This document shows, one piece after another, positions 1 to 8,607 of a stretch of DNA of 64,000 bases (its first letter is position 1; each line of letters opens with the position of its first letter). The translations under genes and the position numbers were made by a program. Source of the DNA: Mesorhizobium sp. J8 (lineage in GTDB: Bacteria > Pseudomonadota > Alphaproteobacteria > Rhizobiales > Rhizobiaceae). Under the pieces are notes generated by a model, which was not told the DNA's origin, made no database searches, and saw only the letters and a program-made list of their open reading frames with translations. Location: positions 5,873,501-5,937,500 of the forward strand of contig NZ_AP024109.1 of the NCBI RefSeq assembly GCF_016591715.1. The letters are read 5' to 3'.

Positions 1-699
1 GGCATGGCGGCGAAGCCGGCTCCGGCCGCCGCCGGCAAGCCGGCGCTGGGGCTCACCATGTTCGGCGTCACCACGCCTTGCGTGACCGCGATCGTCGAGC
101 GCTTGCGCGCCGATTATGACTGCACGGTCTTCCACGCCACCGGCACAGGCGGCCGCTCGATGGAGAAGCTCGCCGACAGCGGCCTGCTTGCCGGCGTCCT
201 TGACATCACCACGACCGAGGTCTGCGATCTCCTGCTCGGCGGCGTGCTGCCGGCAACCGACGATCGCTTCGGCGCCATCGCCCGTACGAAATTGCCCTAT
301 GTCGGCTCGGTTGGCGCGCTCGACATGGTGAATTTCTGGGCGCCGCCGACCGTTCCCGAAAAATATCGTGGGCGGCTGTTCTACGAGCACAACCCAAACG
401 TCACCTTGATGCGCACCACGGCCGACGAATGCCGCCGGATCGGCGAATGGATCGGCGGCCGCCTCGCGCGATGCGACGGTCCTGTCCGCTTCCTGATCCC
501 GGAAAAGGGCGTCTCGGCGCTGGATATCGAAGGCGGCGCCTTCTTCGACGCGGAGGCAGATCAAGCGCTGTTCGACGCGATCGAGCGGACGATCGTGCCG
601 ACGAAAGACCGCACCGTCAGGCGCCTACCGCTGCACATCAACGATCCCGCCTTCGCCAAGGCCGCGGCCGAGGCTTTTCTCGACATCGCCAACAAGTGA
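1..699 (+). CDS. Tm-1-like ATP-binding (UPF0261) protein, C-terminal part
   Basis: The reading frame is open at the window edge, so this is the 3' part of a longer gene; the ATG at position 4 is probably internal. The visible 231 residues match the second domain of Tm-1-like/UPF0261 proteins, with the typical run [12 protein letters not shown] near the start and a GxFFDxEAD-type segment near residue 180. Family members are about 400 residues long, so roughly 170 are missing upstream. The family is named after the tomato Tm-1 resistance protein; its bacterial reaction is not known. It lies 11 bp before a PEP-hydrolase-like gene that often travels with it, and the two probably form one operon with the cupin that follows. 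Family call good; function open. Confidence 0.85.
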   Translation, partial: GMAAKPAPAAAGKPALGLTMFGVTTPCVTAIVERLRADYDCTVFHATGTGGRSMEKLADSGLLAGVLDITTTEVCDLLLGGVLPATDDRFGAIARTKLPYVGSVGALDMVNFWAPPTVPEKYRGRLFYEHNPNVTLMRTTADECRRIGEWIGGRLARCDGPVRFLIPEKGVSALDIEGGAFFDAEADQALFDAIERTIVPTKDRTVRRLPLHINDPAFAKAAAEAFLDIANK

Positions 700-710
700 G
701 ACAGACAAGC

Positions 711-1550
711 ATGGCTGCCATCCCACGCAAAACGATCCTGGAAAAATTCCGCAAGATGATCGCCGACGGCGTGCCGATCGTCGGCGGCGGCGCCGGCACC
801 GGCCTGTCGGCCAAGGCCGAGGAAGCCGGCGGCATCGACCTGATCATCATTTACAATTCCGGCCGCTACCGCATGGCCGGGCGCGGCTCGGCCGCCGGCC
901 TGCTCGCCTATGGCAACGCCAACGAGATCGTCAAGGAAATGGCCTATGAGGTGCTTCCGGTGGTGAAGAAGACGCCGGTGCTGGCCGGCGTCAACGGCAC
1001 CGACCCCTTCGTCATCATGCCGCTGCTGCTTTCCGAGCTGAAGACGATGGGCTTTTCCGGCGTGCAGAATTTTCCGACCATCGGCCTGTTCGACGGCACC
1101 ATGCGCCAGAGTTTCGAGGAGACCGGCATGGGTTTCGGGCTCGAGGTCGACATGATCGCCGAGGCGCACAAGCTCGACCTACTCACCACGCCCTATGTCT
1201 TCAACCCGGACGAGGCGCGCGCCATGACGAAAGCCGGAGCCGATATCGTCGTTGCCCATATGGGCGTGACCACAGGCGGCTCGATCGGCGCCACCTCGGC
1301 AAAGACGCTCGACGCCTGTGTGGTGGAGATCGACGCCATAGCCGATGCCGCGCGCTCGGTGCGCAAGGACGTGATCCTGCTTTGCCATGGCGGGCCGATC
1401 TCGATGCCTGACGACGCCCGCTATATCCTCGAGCGCTGCGAGGGACTGCACGGCTTCTATGGCGCGAGCTCGATGGAGCGTCTGCCGGCCGAAGCGGCAA
1501 TCGCCAGGCAGACGGCGGATTTCAAGACGATCGCGAAAAGGAAGGGATGA
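711..1550 (+). CDS. Phosphoenolpyruvate hydrolase-like TIM-barrel protein
   Basis: This 279-residue protein starts at the ATG at 711. A longer open frame upstream runs over the preceding gene and is not used. It resembles the TIM-barrel domain that is fused to, or encoded beside, Tm-1-like proteins (PEP-hydrolase-like family). Visible landmarks are [15 protein letters not shown] near residue 20, [13 protein letters not shown] near 115, an [14 protein letters not shown] segment near 180 and LLCHGGPI near 225. Proteins of this fold commonly cut C-C or C-P bonds of phosphoenolpyruvate-like substrates, but the substrate here is not established. It lies 11 bp behind the Tm-1-like gene and 4 bp before the cupin gene, so the three are probably cotranscribed. 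Confidence 0.85.
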   Translation: MAAIPRKTILEKFRKMIADGVPIVGGGAGTGLSAKAEEAGGIDLIIIYNSGRYRMAGRGSAAGLLAYGNANEIVKEMAYEVLPVVKKTPVLAGVNGTDPFVIMPLLLSELKTMGFSGVQNFPTIGLFDGTMRQSFEETGMGFGLEVDMIAEAHKLDLLTTPYVFNPDEARAMTKAGADIVVAHMGVTTGGSIGATSAKTLDACVVEIDAIADAARSVRKDVILLCHGGPISMPDDARYILERCEGLHGFYGASSMERLPAEAAIARQTADFKTIAKRKG

Positions 1551-1554
1551 TTCA

Positions 1555-1986
1555 ATGGCCGACAGGAGCAAGGTGTTCGTCTACCCGAAGGATGTCAGCG
1601 CCTTCGGCTTCGACTGGGGCAGACTGTCGTTGACCGTCGCGCCGGAAGTGAACGGCGCCGCGCGCTTTTCCGGCGGCGTCGTCGACCTGCCGCCCGGCAG
1701 GGGCCACACCCGCCACAACCATCCTGGCGCCGAGGAGATCATCTTCGTCATCTCGGGCCATGGCGAGCAGATGGTCGAGGACGAGAAGGGCAATCCGGTG
1801 GTGGCGAAGGTCGGTCCCGGCTGCACCATCTATGTGCCGGAAAGCCGCTTTCACTCGACGCTCAACACCGGCGACCAGCCGATGCAGCTTTTCGTCGTCT
1901 ACTCGCCCGCCGGCCCGGAACTGGCGCTGCGCGCCCTGCCGGATTTCAGGCTGCTGCCGCCGGGCGGAGAAAGTTCAACATCGTAG
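1555..1986 (+). CDS. Single-domain cupin protein
   Basis: A 143-residue cupin. The first cupin motif is clear (HTRHNHPGAEEIIFVISGHG, about residues 41-60) and keeps the two His and the Glu that bind a metal. The second motif follows as PESRFHSTLN with the third His (about residues 100-109). The start is the ATG at 1555, 4 bp after the preceding stop; the longer frame from 1387 only overlaps its neighbour. Small cupins bind metals and sugars or act as dioxygenases or isomerases, and the sequence does not say which. Position suggests it serves the same uncharacterised pathway as the two genes before it. Confidence 0.85.
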   Translation: MADRSKVFVYPKDVSAFGFDWGRLSLTVAPEVNGAARFSGGVVDLPPGRGHTRHNHPGAEEIIFVISGHGEQMVEDEKGNPVVAKVGPGCTIYVPESRFHSTLNTGDQPMQLFVVYSPAGPELALRALPDFRLLPPGGESSTS

Positions 1987-2062
1987 AAATCTGCAAATCA
2001 GCGCCTCCGAATAACCGAATTTTGAAACGATTCCACCGGTTATCGCCGACCAGGAAGGGGGT

Positions 2063-2581
2063 ATGCTCTTGCGCCGGTACTTGATGATAATTCCGGCCGT
2101 AGCTGCGCTATCAATCTGGATTGCCTGGGAACACTACCAGAGGGTTTTCTACGAGAGTGCCTTACCCGAACCAATCCAGGTTAATGGCATAGTCACCAGA
2201 GGAAGTGACGCGACGATACTTTCCCGCGAAGCATGCGGCGGAGTGATCTTTAGCCTGACAGATGAAACAGTCTCGGCGATAAAGCAGCGAGGTCTGTCCT
2301 TCTTTCTGAGCGCCCGCCAGGGTCGGGGCTACTTGGAAGATACGCGAGAAGCGTATTATCACAGTTACGCGGAATGGCAGGAAACGCCCATTCCCGAAGG
2401 CTGGGTCGGCGGCGAAGGTATTTTCTCGCTATCTCTGACCTGCATGAACAATTCGAACGCCATGGATAAAGCCATCTGGGAGGCGATGAAACGTCCGGGA
2501 ACCTATTTCACGAGAGCGCGAGAATCCGAACTCGTGGTCATACCAAGCCTAAAAATAGCAGTGCTGGCCTATTTCGGTTAG
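2063..2581 (+). CDS. Hypothetical membrane-anchored protein
   Basis: I do not recognise this 172-residue protein. Residues 5-24 form one hydrophobic segment after two arginines (LLRRYLMIIPAVAALSIWIAW), which suggests a single N-terminal membrane anchor with the rest outside the cytoplasm. Two cysteines (in EACGG and LTCMNN) could form a disulfide. A GGGGG-type ribosome site (aaggggg) lies just before the ATG. The gene is visibly less GC-rich than its neighbours, which hints at acquisition. Its stop overlaps the stop of the convergent peptidase gene by 4 bp. Confidence 0.6.
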   Translation: MLLRRYLMIIPAVAALSIWIAWEHYQRVFYESALPEPIQVNGIVTRGSDATILSREACGGVIFSLTDETVSAIKQRGLSFFLSARQGRGYLEDTREAYYHSYAEWQETPIPEGWVGGEGIFSLSLTCMNNSNAMDKAIWEAMKRPGTYFTRARESELVVIPSLKIAVLAYFG

Positions 2582-3768
2582 ACCGTCCCGCCCCTGTTCC
2601 ACCCGCGCCCGCGGTCGCCGAACATCACGTAGCCGCTCTCCGTCACCGCGACCGTGTCCTCCAGCTTGATGAAGCCGCGCGTCGGGTGGAGCATGGTCGT
2701 CTCGACGGACAGCACCATGTTCTTTTCCAGCGGCTTGGCGGCATAGGTGCCTTCATAGGCGACCGGATGGTTGGTCATCAGGAACGGCGCCTCATGCGTG
2801 ATCAACCCCATGCCGTGGGCGAAGAAATCCGTGTAGGCCGCAACTTTCGAGGCTTTCAGCACGCTTTCCGCATGCGAAATCATGTCGCCGCCCAGCGTGC
2901 CCGCCTTGACCTTGGAAAAGGCCGCCTGCTGCACGGCCTCGACTTCGGCCAGCAGATCCTCCAGCTCGGCATCCGGCTCGCCGAGCACGCCCATGCGGCA
3001 AAGGTCGCCGATATAGCCGTGACAATTGCCGCCGGAATCGATCGACAGCACCTCGCCCTTCTTCCACGCCTGGCTTGACGCCGCACGGTTGTGGCTGGAG
3101 CCCAGCGTCAGCAGGCAATATTCGAAATGCGCGCCGCGATTGGTCTCCTCGCGCCTTAGCCGCTCGATGATGTCGGTCTTTGTTGTTCCTTCGCGCGCCC
3201 AGGCGATCGTCGCCAGCATCGAGTCGGTGATCAGCTCGGAGGCGATGCGCAGCTGTTCCAGCTCCGCCTCGGTCTTGATGGCGCGCATGCTCTCAAGCAT
3301 GCCGGTCGCATCGATCAGCTTGGCATCCGGCAACGCCTTTCGGACCAGCGCATAGGCGTCGGACGGCAGGAAGCCCGGCTCGATGCCGATGCGCGCCGCC
3401 GACTTGCCGATCTGCTTGAGATGCTCCACCGCCAGATTGGCGGCATCGAGCGTGCCCCAGCATGCGGCGTGCAGGGTCGGCGTCCAGAACGGATGGTTCT
3501 GGTGCTCGCCGCCTTCCATCTTGTTGCCGATATAGGCCGCATGCTCGGGCCCGCCCTTCTCGTAAAGGACGATCGGCAGATAGCGGCTGTGGCCGATCGC
3601 ATCCATCGCCGCGAAGAAGATGAACTTGTAGCCGCCAAGCAGATATTGCGTGTTGTGCTTGGAGGTGGCGAAGAGCACGTCAATGCCGGCCTCTTCCATC
3701 AGCCGGTCCACGCGCGCCTGGTCGAATGGAACGCTGCTGACCTCGGTCTTGCCCGGAGCGATGTTCAT
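2578..3768 (-). CDS. M24-family metallopeptidase (Xaa-Pro peptidase-like)
   Basis: This 396-residue protein has the creatinase N-terminal domain (roughly residues 1-160) followed by the pita-bread M24 domain. All five metal ligands expected of an active enzyme are visible: two Asp in SIDSGGNCHGYIGD, His in AHGMGLITHEAP, Glu in LSVETTM and Glu in KLEDTVAV. I chose the ATG at 3768 because an AGGGAGAGG ribosome site precedes it; an open frame continues to 3915 without such a site. It is divergent from a dipeptide-type ABC operon, so it probably trims imported peptides or amino-acid conjugates, possibly those with proline. The exact substrate is not shown. Confidence 0.85.
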   Translation of the reverse strand: MNIAPGKTEVSSVPFDQARVDRLMEEAGIDVLFATSKHNTQYLLGGYKFIFFAAMDAIGHSRYLPIVLYEKGGPEHAAYIGNKMEGGEHQNHPFWTPTLHAACWGTLDAANLAVEHLKQIGKSAARIGIEPGFLPSDAYALVRKALPDAKLIDATGMLESMRAIKTEAELEQLRIASELITDSMLATIAWAREGTTKTDIIERLRREETNRGAHFEYCLLTLGSSHNRAASSQAWKKGEVLSIDSGGNCHGYIGDLCRMGVLGEPDAELEDLLAEVEAVQQAAFSKVKAGTLGGDMISHAESVLKASKVAAYTDFFAHGMGLITHEAPFLMTNHPVAYEGTYAAKPLEKNMVLSVETTMLHPTRGFIKLEDTVAVTESGYVMFGDRGRGWNRGGTV

Positions 3769-3855
3769 CTGCCTCTCCCTGATTTTCATCGGCTGCAAGG
3801 GCGCCGAATTGTCATGAATTATGGCTGTCGGCCAAATCTGCATCATTTTGGCCAC

Positions 3856-3870
3856 TCTGGTCCAGCCAGA
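3856..3870. promoter_or_regulatory. Candidate GntR-type operator 1
   Basis: TCTGG-TCCAG-CCAGA is an imperfect dyad in the 335-bp divergent promoter region between the M24 peptidase and the ABC operon. It matches the TGGT-N3-ACCA pattern of FCD-type GntR regulators at all but one position. A related but less symmetric half (GGTGGTCCAGC) lies near 3973. Inference from pattern only. Confidence 0.4.
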
Positions 3871-3929
3871 ATTGATCACTTTCGCGCCAAAAGGCGGTTT
3901 CGATTCGAGGTTCAATCCCGCTCCTCACC

Positions 3930-3946
3930 ATCTGGTCCTACCAGAT
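3930..3946. promoter_or_regulatory. Candidate GntR-type operator 2 (perfect dyad)
   Basis: ATCTGGT-CCT-ACCAGAT is a perfect inverted repeat with 7-bp arms. The centre, TGGT-N3-ACCA, is the known recognition pattern of PdhR/LldR-like GntR proteins. It sits midway between the divergent peptidase and ABC operon starts, so a single regulator could control both. The window's own GntR gene lies 16 kb away and need not be the regulator. Confidence 0.5.
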
Positions 3947-4103
3947 CATGAGATCGGAACTCCTTTTAGCTGGGTGGTCCAGCGGACGGAAATTTCAAAG
4001 CCAAGCCATGATGCGCCAAATCCGTCTCTGGCGAAACCTTTGCCAAGGGCCATAATCGCCCGATTGCCGCGCCCCCGACGGCGCGAAGAGGGGAGTTTGA
4101 GCG

Positions 4104-5714
4104 ATGTCCGAATTGACGATTTCACGCCGCGGCCTGCTGGCCGGCTCGGCGCTGCTGCTGGCCTCGACCGCGCTGCCGGCCATCGGCCTCGCGCAGACGC
4201 CGAAGAAGGGCGGCCGCCTCGTGCTGGCCGCCGATTCCGAACCGCGCAACCTCAACCCGGCCATCGTCGCCTCCAACGGCGTCTTCTTCATTTCCAGCAA
4301 GATCGTCGAGACGCTGGCCGAAGCCTCCTTCGACGGCAAGGACGGGCTTCAGCCGCGGCTCGCGCTTTCCTGGGAGGGTACCGCCGACGGCCTGTCGGTG
4401 ACCTTCAAATTGCGCGACGGCGTCAAATGGCATGACGGCAAGCCCTTCACCTCCGCCGATGTCGCCTTCTCGGCGCTGCGGATCTGGAAGCCGCTGCAGA
4501 ATCTCGGCCGCACCGTGTTCAAGGACCTGGAGGCCGTCGACACGCCGGACGAGCTGACCGCAATCTTCAAATTCGCCAAGCCGACGCCGTTCCAGCTGAT
4601 CCGCAACGCGCTGCCGGCGCTGTCGAGCGTCGTGCCGAAACACATCTATGAGGTGGGCAAGATCGAGGACAATCCGGCCAACAACGCGCCGGTCGGCACC
4701 GGCCCGTTCAAATTCGCCGAATACAAGGCCGGCCAATATTACCGGCTGACCCGTAACGACGCCTATTGGGGCAAGGACGAGCCTTATCTCGACGAAATCG
4801 TCTACCAGGTGCTGCCCGATCGCACGTCTGCGGCTGCCGCGCTCGAGGCGGAAGAAATTCAGCTCGCCGCCTTCTCCGCCGTGCCGCTCGCCGATCTCGA
4901 CCGCATCTCCAAGGTGCCCGGCCTGAAGGTCATCACCAAGGGCTATGAGGGGTTGACCTACCAGCTCGTCGTCGAGATCAACCACCGCCGCAAGGAACTG
5001 GCCGATCTGAAAGTGCGGCAGGCGATCGCGCATGCCATCGACAAGGACTTCGTCGTCAAGACGATTTTTCTCGGCTACGCCGCGACCGCGACGGGCCCGG
5101 TGCCGAAAAACGACCCGCAATTCTACACCGCCGACGTGCCGACCTATCCCTTCGACCTCGCCAAGGCCAATGCGCTTCTCGACGAAGCCGGCTACAAGCG
5201 AGCCGATGACGGCAAGCGCTTTGCGCTGAAGCTGCTGCCGGCGCCCTATTTCAACGAGACCAAGCAGTTCGGCGACTACCTGCGCCAGGCGCTCGCGGTC
5301 ATCGGCATCGAGGCCGAGATCGTCAACAACGATGCGGCCGCGCATATGAAGGCGGTCTACACCGACCATGCCTTCGACCTCGCCGTCGGCCCGCCGGTGT
5401 TCCGCGGCGATCCGGCGATCTCGACCACCATCCTGGTGCAGAGCGGCATTCCCGACGGCGTGCCTTTCTCCAACCAGGGCGGCTACAAGAACGCCGAGCT
5501 CGACGCGCTGATCGCGAAGGCATCGGAGACGCTCGACACGTCCGCCCGCACCGATCTCTACAAGGAGTTCCAGAAGAAGGTCGCGGCCGACCTGCCGCTG
5601 ATCAACGTCGCCGAATGGAGTTTTATCAGCGTCGCCCGCGACACCGTGGGCAACATCGCCAACAACCCGCGCTGGGCGGTGTCGAACTGGGCGGACACTT
5701 ATTTGGCGGGTTGA
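4104..5714 (+). CDS. Peptide-type ABC transporter substrate-binding protein
   Basis: A 536-residue periplasmic binding protein of the SBP_bac_5 (DppA/OppA) family. The N-terminus has a twin-arginine signal (SRRGLLAGSALLLASTALPA), so export through Tat is likely. The mature part begins with the family's usual pattern (GGRLVLAADSEPRNLNPA) and later shows GTGPFKFAEY and an HAIDKDFVV segment. Length is normal for the family. It is the first gene of a five-gene transport operon; two permeases and two ATPases follow in the same direction. Ligand is probably a di- or oligopeptide or similar small molecule, which fits the divergent M24 peptidase. Confidence 0.9.
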   Translation: MSELTISRRGLLAGSALLLASTALPAIGLAQTPKKGGRLVLAADSEPRNLNPAIVASNGVFFISSKIVETLAEASFDGKDGLQPRLALSWEGTADGLSVTFKLRDGVKWHDGKPFTSADVAFSALRIWKPLQNLGRTVFKDLEAVDTPDELTAIFKFAKPTPFQLIRNALPALSSVVPKHIYEVGKIEDNPANNAPVGTGPFKFAEYKAGQYYRLTRNDAYWGKDEPYLDEIVYQVLPDRTSAAAALEAEEIQLAAFSAVPLADLDRISKVPGLKVITKGYEGLTYQLVVEINHRRKELADLKVRQAIAHAIDKDFVVKTIFLGYAATATGPVPKNDPQFYTADVPTYPFDLAKANALLDEAGYKRADDGKRFALKLLPAPYFNETKQFGDYLRQALAVIGIEAEIVNNDAAAHMKAVYTDHAFDLAVGPPVFRGDPAISTTILVQSGIPDGVPFSNQGGYKNAELDALIAKASETLDTSARTDLYKEFQKKVAADLPLINVAEWSFISVARDTVGNIANNPRWAVSNWADTYLAG

Positions 5715-5776
5715 TCCTGCCCTTGCGGTTCGACAGTAGGGGTGCTCAGCTTCGGAGAATGACAGTTCCTTCGCGT

Positions 5777-5927
5777 CCCCCTCTGTCCTGCCGGACATCT
5801 CCCCCTCTTGGGGGGAGATTAGCAGTTCTTGCGCCTCGCTCATTCCTGCGGCGTCGGAAATTGGCGAAAGTCGATGTGACGGCTGATCTCCCCCTAGAGG
5901 GGGAGATGTTCGGCAGGACAGAGGGGG
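5777..5927. repeat. Palindromic intergenic repeat of about 150 bp
   Basis: The left arm starts CCCCCTCTGTCCTGCC and the right arm ends GGCAGGACAGAGGGGG, and each carries an inner hairpin (CTCCCCCTC/GGGGGAGA). The arms of about 31 bp are complementary with one mismatch. It occupies most of the 261-bp gap between the binding-protein and first permease genes. It looks like the mosaic palindromes common between rhizobial genes. It could fold in mRNA and lower expression of the permeases relative to the binding protein. Confidence 0.75.
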
Positions 5928-5975
5928 GCGCCGTAGAGCGCGGCCGCCAAGGGTTGCGAGCAGCGTCTTTTCTCC

Positions 5976-6962
5976 ATGACCCGCGCCTTCAACCTCCTGC
6001 GCCGCCGTCTCGTCGGCAGCATCTTCGTTCTCCTTATCGTCGTCATCGGCAGCTTCCTCCTCCTCGAAGCCGCTCCCGGCGACGCGGTCGACGCCTATAT
6101 CGTCTCGACCGGCGGCGATGCCGGCATGATCGAATTGTTGCGTCATCGCTGGGGCCTCGACCAATCGGAGCTGACGCGGCTGGCAAACTACCTTTGGGCG
6201 CTGCTGCATCTCGATCTCGGCCAATCCGTCACCTTCTCGCGGCCGATCCGCGAAATCATCCTCGAGCGCCTGCCGACCACGCTGATCCTGATGGGCAGCG
6301 CCACCGCGCTTTCCTTCGGCCTTGGCTCTGCGCTCGGCATCTATACCGGCGCCCGACCCGGCAGCTTCCGCGACCGCTTCCTGTCGATCGGCTCGCTGGC
6401 GCTCTACGCCGTGCCGGGCTTCTGGCTCGGCCTCGTGCTCATCGTCGTCTTCGCCGTCGATTTGCGCTGGCTGCCGATCGGCGGCATCGAGACCATCGCC
6501 TCAGGTAAAACCGGATTTTCCCGCGCCACCGACATTGCCGTCCATCTCGTGCTGCCGGTGTCGGCGCTCGGCTTCATCTATCTCGCGCTCTATCTGCGCA
6601 TGATGCGCGCCGGCATGGCCGAGGCCTGGCGGCAGGATTTCGTGCTTGCCGCCCGCGCCAGGGGACTGCCCCGCCGCCGCATCGTGCTCGCCCATGTCGC
6701 CCGCAACGCACTTCTGCCGCTGGTCACTATGCTCGGCCTGCAATCGGCGCAGATGCTGGGCGGCAGCGTCGTCATCGAAAGCGTTTTCGCCGTGCCCGGC
6801 CTTGGCCGGCTGGCGCAGGAGGCCGTCGCCGGACGCGACACGCCGCTGCTGCTCGGCATCATCCTGGTCAGCGCCGTCCTGGTCGTCGTCATCAACCTTC
6901 TGGTCGATCTCGCCTACGCTATCCTCGATCCGCGCGTCGGCGCCGGCGAGGCAAGCGCATGA
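5976..6962 (+). CDS. ABC transporter permease, DppB/OppB type
   Basis: This 328-residue inner-membrane protein has the first transmembrane segment at about residues 10-35 (VGSIFVLLIVVIGSFLLLEAAPGD), the usual start of DppB-like permeases. The cytoplasmic EAA loop is visible as VLAARARGLPRRRIVLAHVARNALLPL. Together with the next gene it forms the membrane channel of the peptide importer. Its last four bases overlap the start of the next permease (ATGA), showing tight translational coupling. The weak ribosome site makes the exact start slightly uncertain. Confidence 0.9.
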   Translation: MTRAFNLLRRRLVGSIFVLLIVVIGSFLLLEAAPGDAVDAYIVSTGGDAGMIELLRHRWGLDQSELTRLANYLWALLHLDLGQSVTFSRPIREIILERLPTTLILMGSATALSFGLGSALGIYTGARPGSFRDRFLSIGSLALYAVPGFWLGLVLIVVFAVDLRWLPIGGIETIASGKTGFSRATDIAVHLVLPVSALGFIYLALYLRMMRAGMAEAWRQDFVLAARARGLPRRRIVLAHVARNALLPLVTMLGLQSAQMLGGSVVIESVFAVPGLGRLAQEAVAGRDTPLLLGIILVSAVLVVVINLLVDLAYAILDPRVGAGEASA

Positions 6963-7789
6963 ACCGCCTGCGCCGTTTCTTCCGCACGCCGGAAGCGATC
7001 GCCGGCGCGCTTATCCTCGCCCTGCTGGCCGCGATGACGCTAGCGGCGCCGCTGCTCTTTCCCGGCGACCCGCAGGCCATCGCCGGCCCGGCGCTGCTGC
7101 CGCCTTTCCAGGACTGGTCGCTGCCGCTCGGCACCGACCGGCTCGGGCGCGACGTGCTGGCCGAGCTGTTCCACGGAGCCCGCACCTCGCTGGCGGTGGG
7201 GCTGGCGGCGGCGGCGGCCGCGCTCCTCATCGGCGCGATGGTCGGCACCTTGGCCGGCTTCGCTGGCGGCCTTGTCGACGAAGTGCTGATGCGCGTCACC
7301 GATGCCTTCCAGACCGTGCCGAGCTTCCTGCTGGCGCTCGCTTTCGTCAGCATCGTCGGTCCTTCGCTCGGTGTGGTCGTCGCGGCCATCGCGCTCGGCG
7401 CCTGGACCGGACCGGCGCGGGTGGCGCGCGCGGAAGTGCTGTCGATCCGCGAGCGCGACTATGTCGCCGGCGCCCGCGTTATCGGCATGCATCCACTGGA
7501 AATTGCTTTTCGCGAGGTGCTTCCAAATGCCCTGCCGCCGGTGCTGGCGCTGTCAGCGGTGATCGTGGCGGCGGCGATACTCACCGAAGCGGCGCTCTCC
7601 TTCCTCGGCCTCGGCGACCCCAACCGCGTCACTTGGGGCGGCATGATCGCCGAGGGGCGTACGGTGCTGCGCACCGCGCCCTTCCTGTCGGTCGTGCCTG
7701 GCGTCGCGCTTGTGCTGACCGTGCTCGGCGTCTACCTCGCCGGCGAAGGCGTGGTGGAAAGCGCCGCGGTGCGCAGGAGCCTGTCGTGA
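6959..7789 (+). CDS. ABC transporter permease, DppC/OppC type
   Basis: A 276-residue second permease with several hydrophobic segments. It shows the DppC-type motif LGTDRLGRDVLAELFHGARTSL near residue 60 and the EAA loop DYVAGARVIGMHPLEIAFREVLPNALPP near 165. It is shorter than some DppC proteins but has all the typical regions. It overlaps both neighbours by 4 bp. Role: partner of the preceding permease in the importer channel. Confidence 0.9.
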   Translation: MNRLRRFFRTPEAIAGALILALLAAMTLAAPLLFPGDPQAIAGPALLPPFQDWSLPLGTDRLGRDVLAELFHGARTSLAVGLAAAAAALLIGAMVGTLAGFAGGLVDEVLMRVTDAFQTVPSFLLALAFVSIVGPSLGVVVAAIALGAWTGPARVARAEVLSIRERDYVAGARVIGMHPLEIAFREVLPNALPPVLALSAVIVAAAILTEAALSFLGLGDPNRVTWGGMIAEGRTVLRTAPFLSVVPGVALVLTVLGVYLAGEGVVESAAVRRSLS

Positions 7790-8607
7790 CCGCGCTGCTG
7801 TCCATCCGCGATCTGTCGGTGGCCTATCGGCGTGATGGTGTCGAGATGCCGGCGCTGAAGAGCGTCAGCCTGAATGTGGAGGCTGGAGAGCGCCTGGCGA
7901 TCATTGGCGAAAGTGGTTCCGGAAAAAGCACGCTGGCGCTGGCGGTCGCGGGGTTGCTGGCGGGGACCGCCGTGATCGGCGGAAGCATCGGTTGGCCGAT
8001 ACCGAAATCGCAAACCTCTCATCCTCGCGATACCATCCCCCGCCTCGGCCGCGACATCGGCTTCGTTTTCCAGGACCCCTCTTCCAGCCTCGACCCGGTG
8101 ATGCCGATCGGCAAGCAGATCGCCGAAGTCGCCCGAACCCATCTCGAACTGACTTGGCCTGAAGCCTACGCCAAGGCCGAAACCCTGCTTCAACGCGTCC
8201 GCCTCCCCGACCCGGACGCGGCACTCCGCGCCTACCCGCACCAGCTCTCCGGCGGCCAGAAGCAGCGCGTGGCCATCGCCGCGGCAATAGCTGCCGGCCC
8301 GAAACTCCTGATCGCCGACGAAGCGACCAGCGCGCTCGACACCATCGTCCAGGCGGAGATCGTTTCGCTGATCCGAAGGCTGGTGGACGAAGACGGCATG
8401 ACGCTCGTCTTCATCAGCCACGACATCGCGCTCGCAGCCTCGCTTGCCGATCGCATCGCTGTGCTGCGCCATGGCGAGTTGATCGAGCTCGGCGAGACCC
8501 GCCAGATCATCGAGGCGCCGCGCCATGCCTATACGCGCGCGCTGCTCGATGCCCATCTCGGCCTTGATGCCGAACCGTTGCTTGGCCGGCAAGGCGCCTC
8601 GGCATGA
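7786..8607 (+). CDS. ABC transporter ATP-binding protein, DppD type
   Basis: This 273-residue ATPase is started at the GTG at 7786, which overlaps the permease stop (GTGA). The open frame continues far upstream, but only as a shadow of the permease genes. Visible motifs are Walker A GESGSGKST, signature LSGGQKQRVAI, Walker B LLIADEATSALD and the switch His in ISHD. It powers the peptide importer together with the next ATPase. It is shorter at the C-terminus than classical OppD/DppD proteins, which often carry an iron-sulfur or cysteine-rich tail. Confidence 0.9.
   Translation: MTALLSIRDLSVAYRRDGVEMPALKSVSLNVEAGERLAIIGESGSGKSTLALAVAGLLAGTAVIGGSIGWPIPKSQTSHPRDTIPRLGRDIGFVFQDPSSSLDPVMPIGKQIAEVARTHLELTWPEAYAKAETLLQRVRLPDPDAALRAYPHQLSGGQKQRVAIAAAIAAGPKLLIADEATSALDTIVQAEIVSLIRRLVDEDGMTLVFISHDIALAASLADRIAVLRHGELIELGETRQIIEAPRHAYTRALLDAHLGLDAEPLLGRQGASA

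Noticed and set aside
4122..6224. A 700-codon minus-strand frame opposite the ABC binding protein
   Set aside because: High GC third positions keep the antisense frame open. The plus strand encodes a complete Tat-exported binding protein with family motifs.
6646..7785. Upstream extension of the DppD-type ATPase frame
   Set aside because: It overlaps two permease genes in another phase and has shadow-like composition; the GTG at 7786 fits the family N-terminus.
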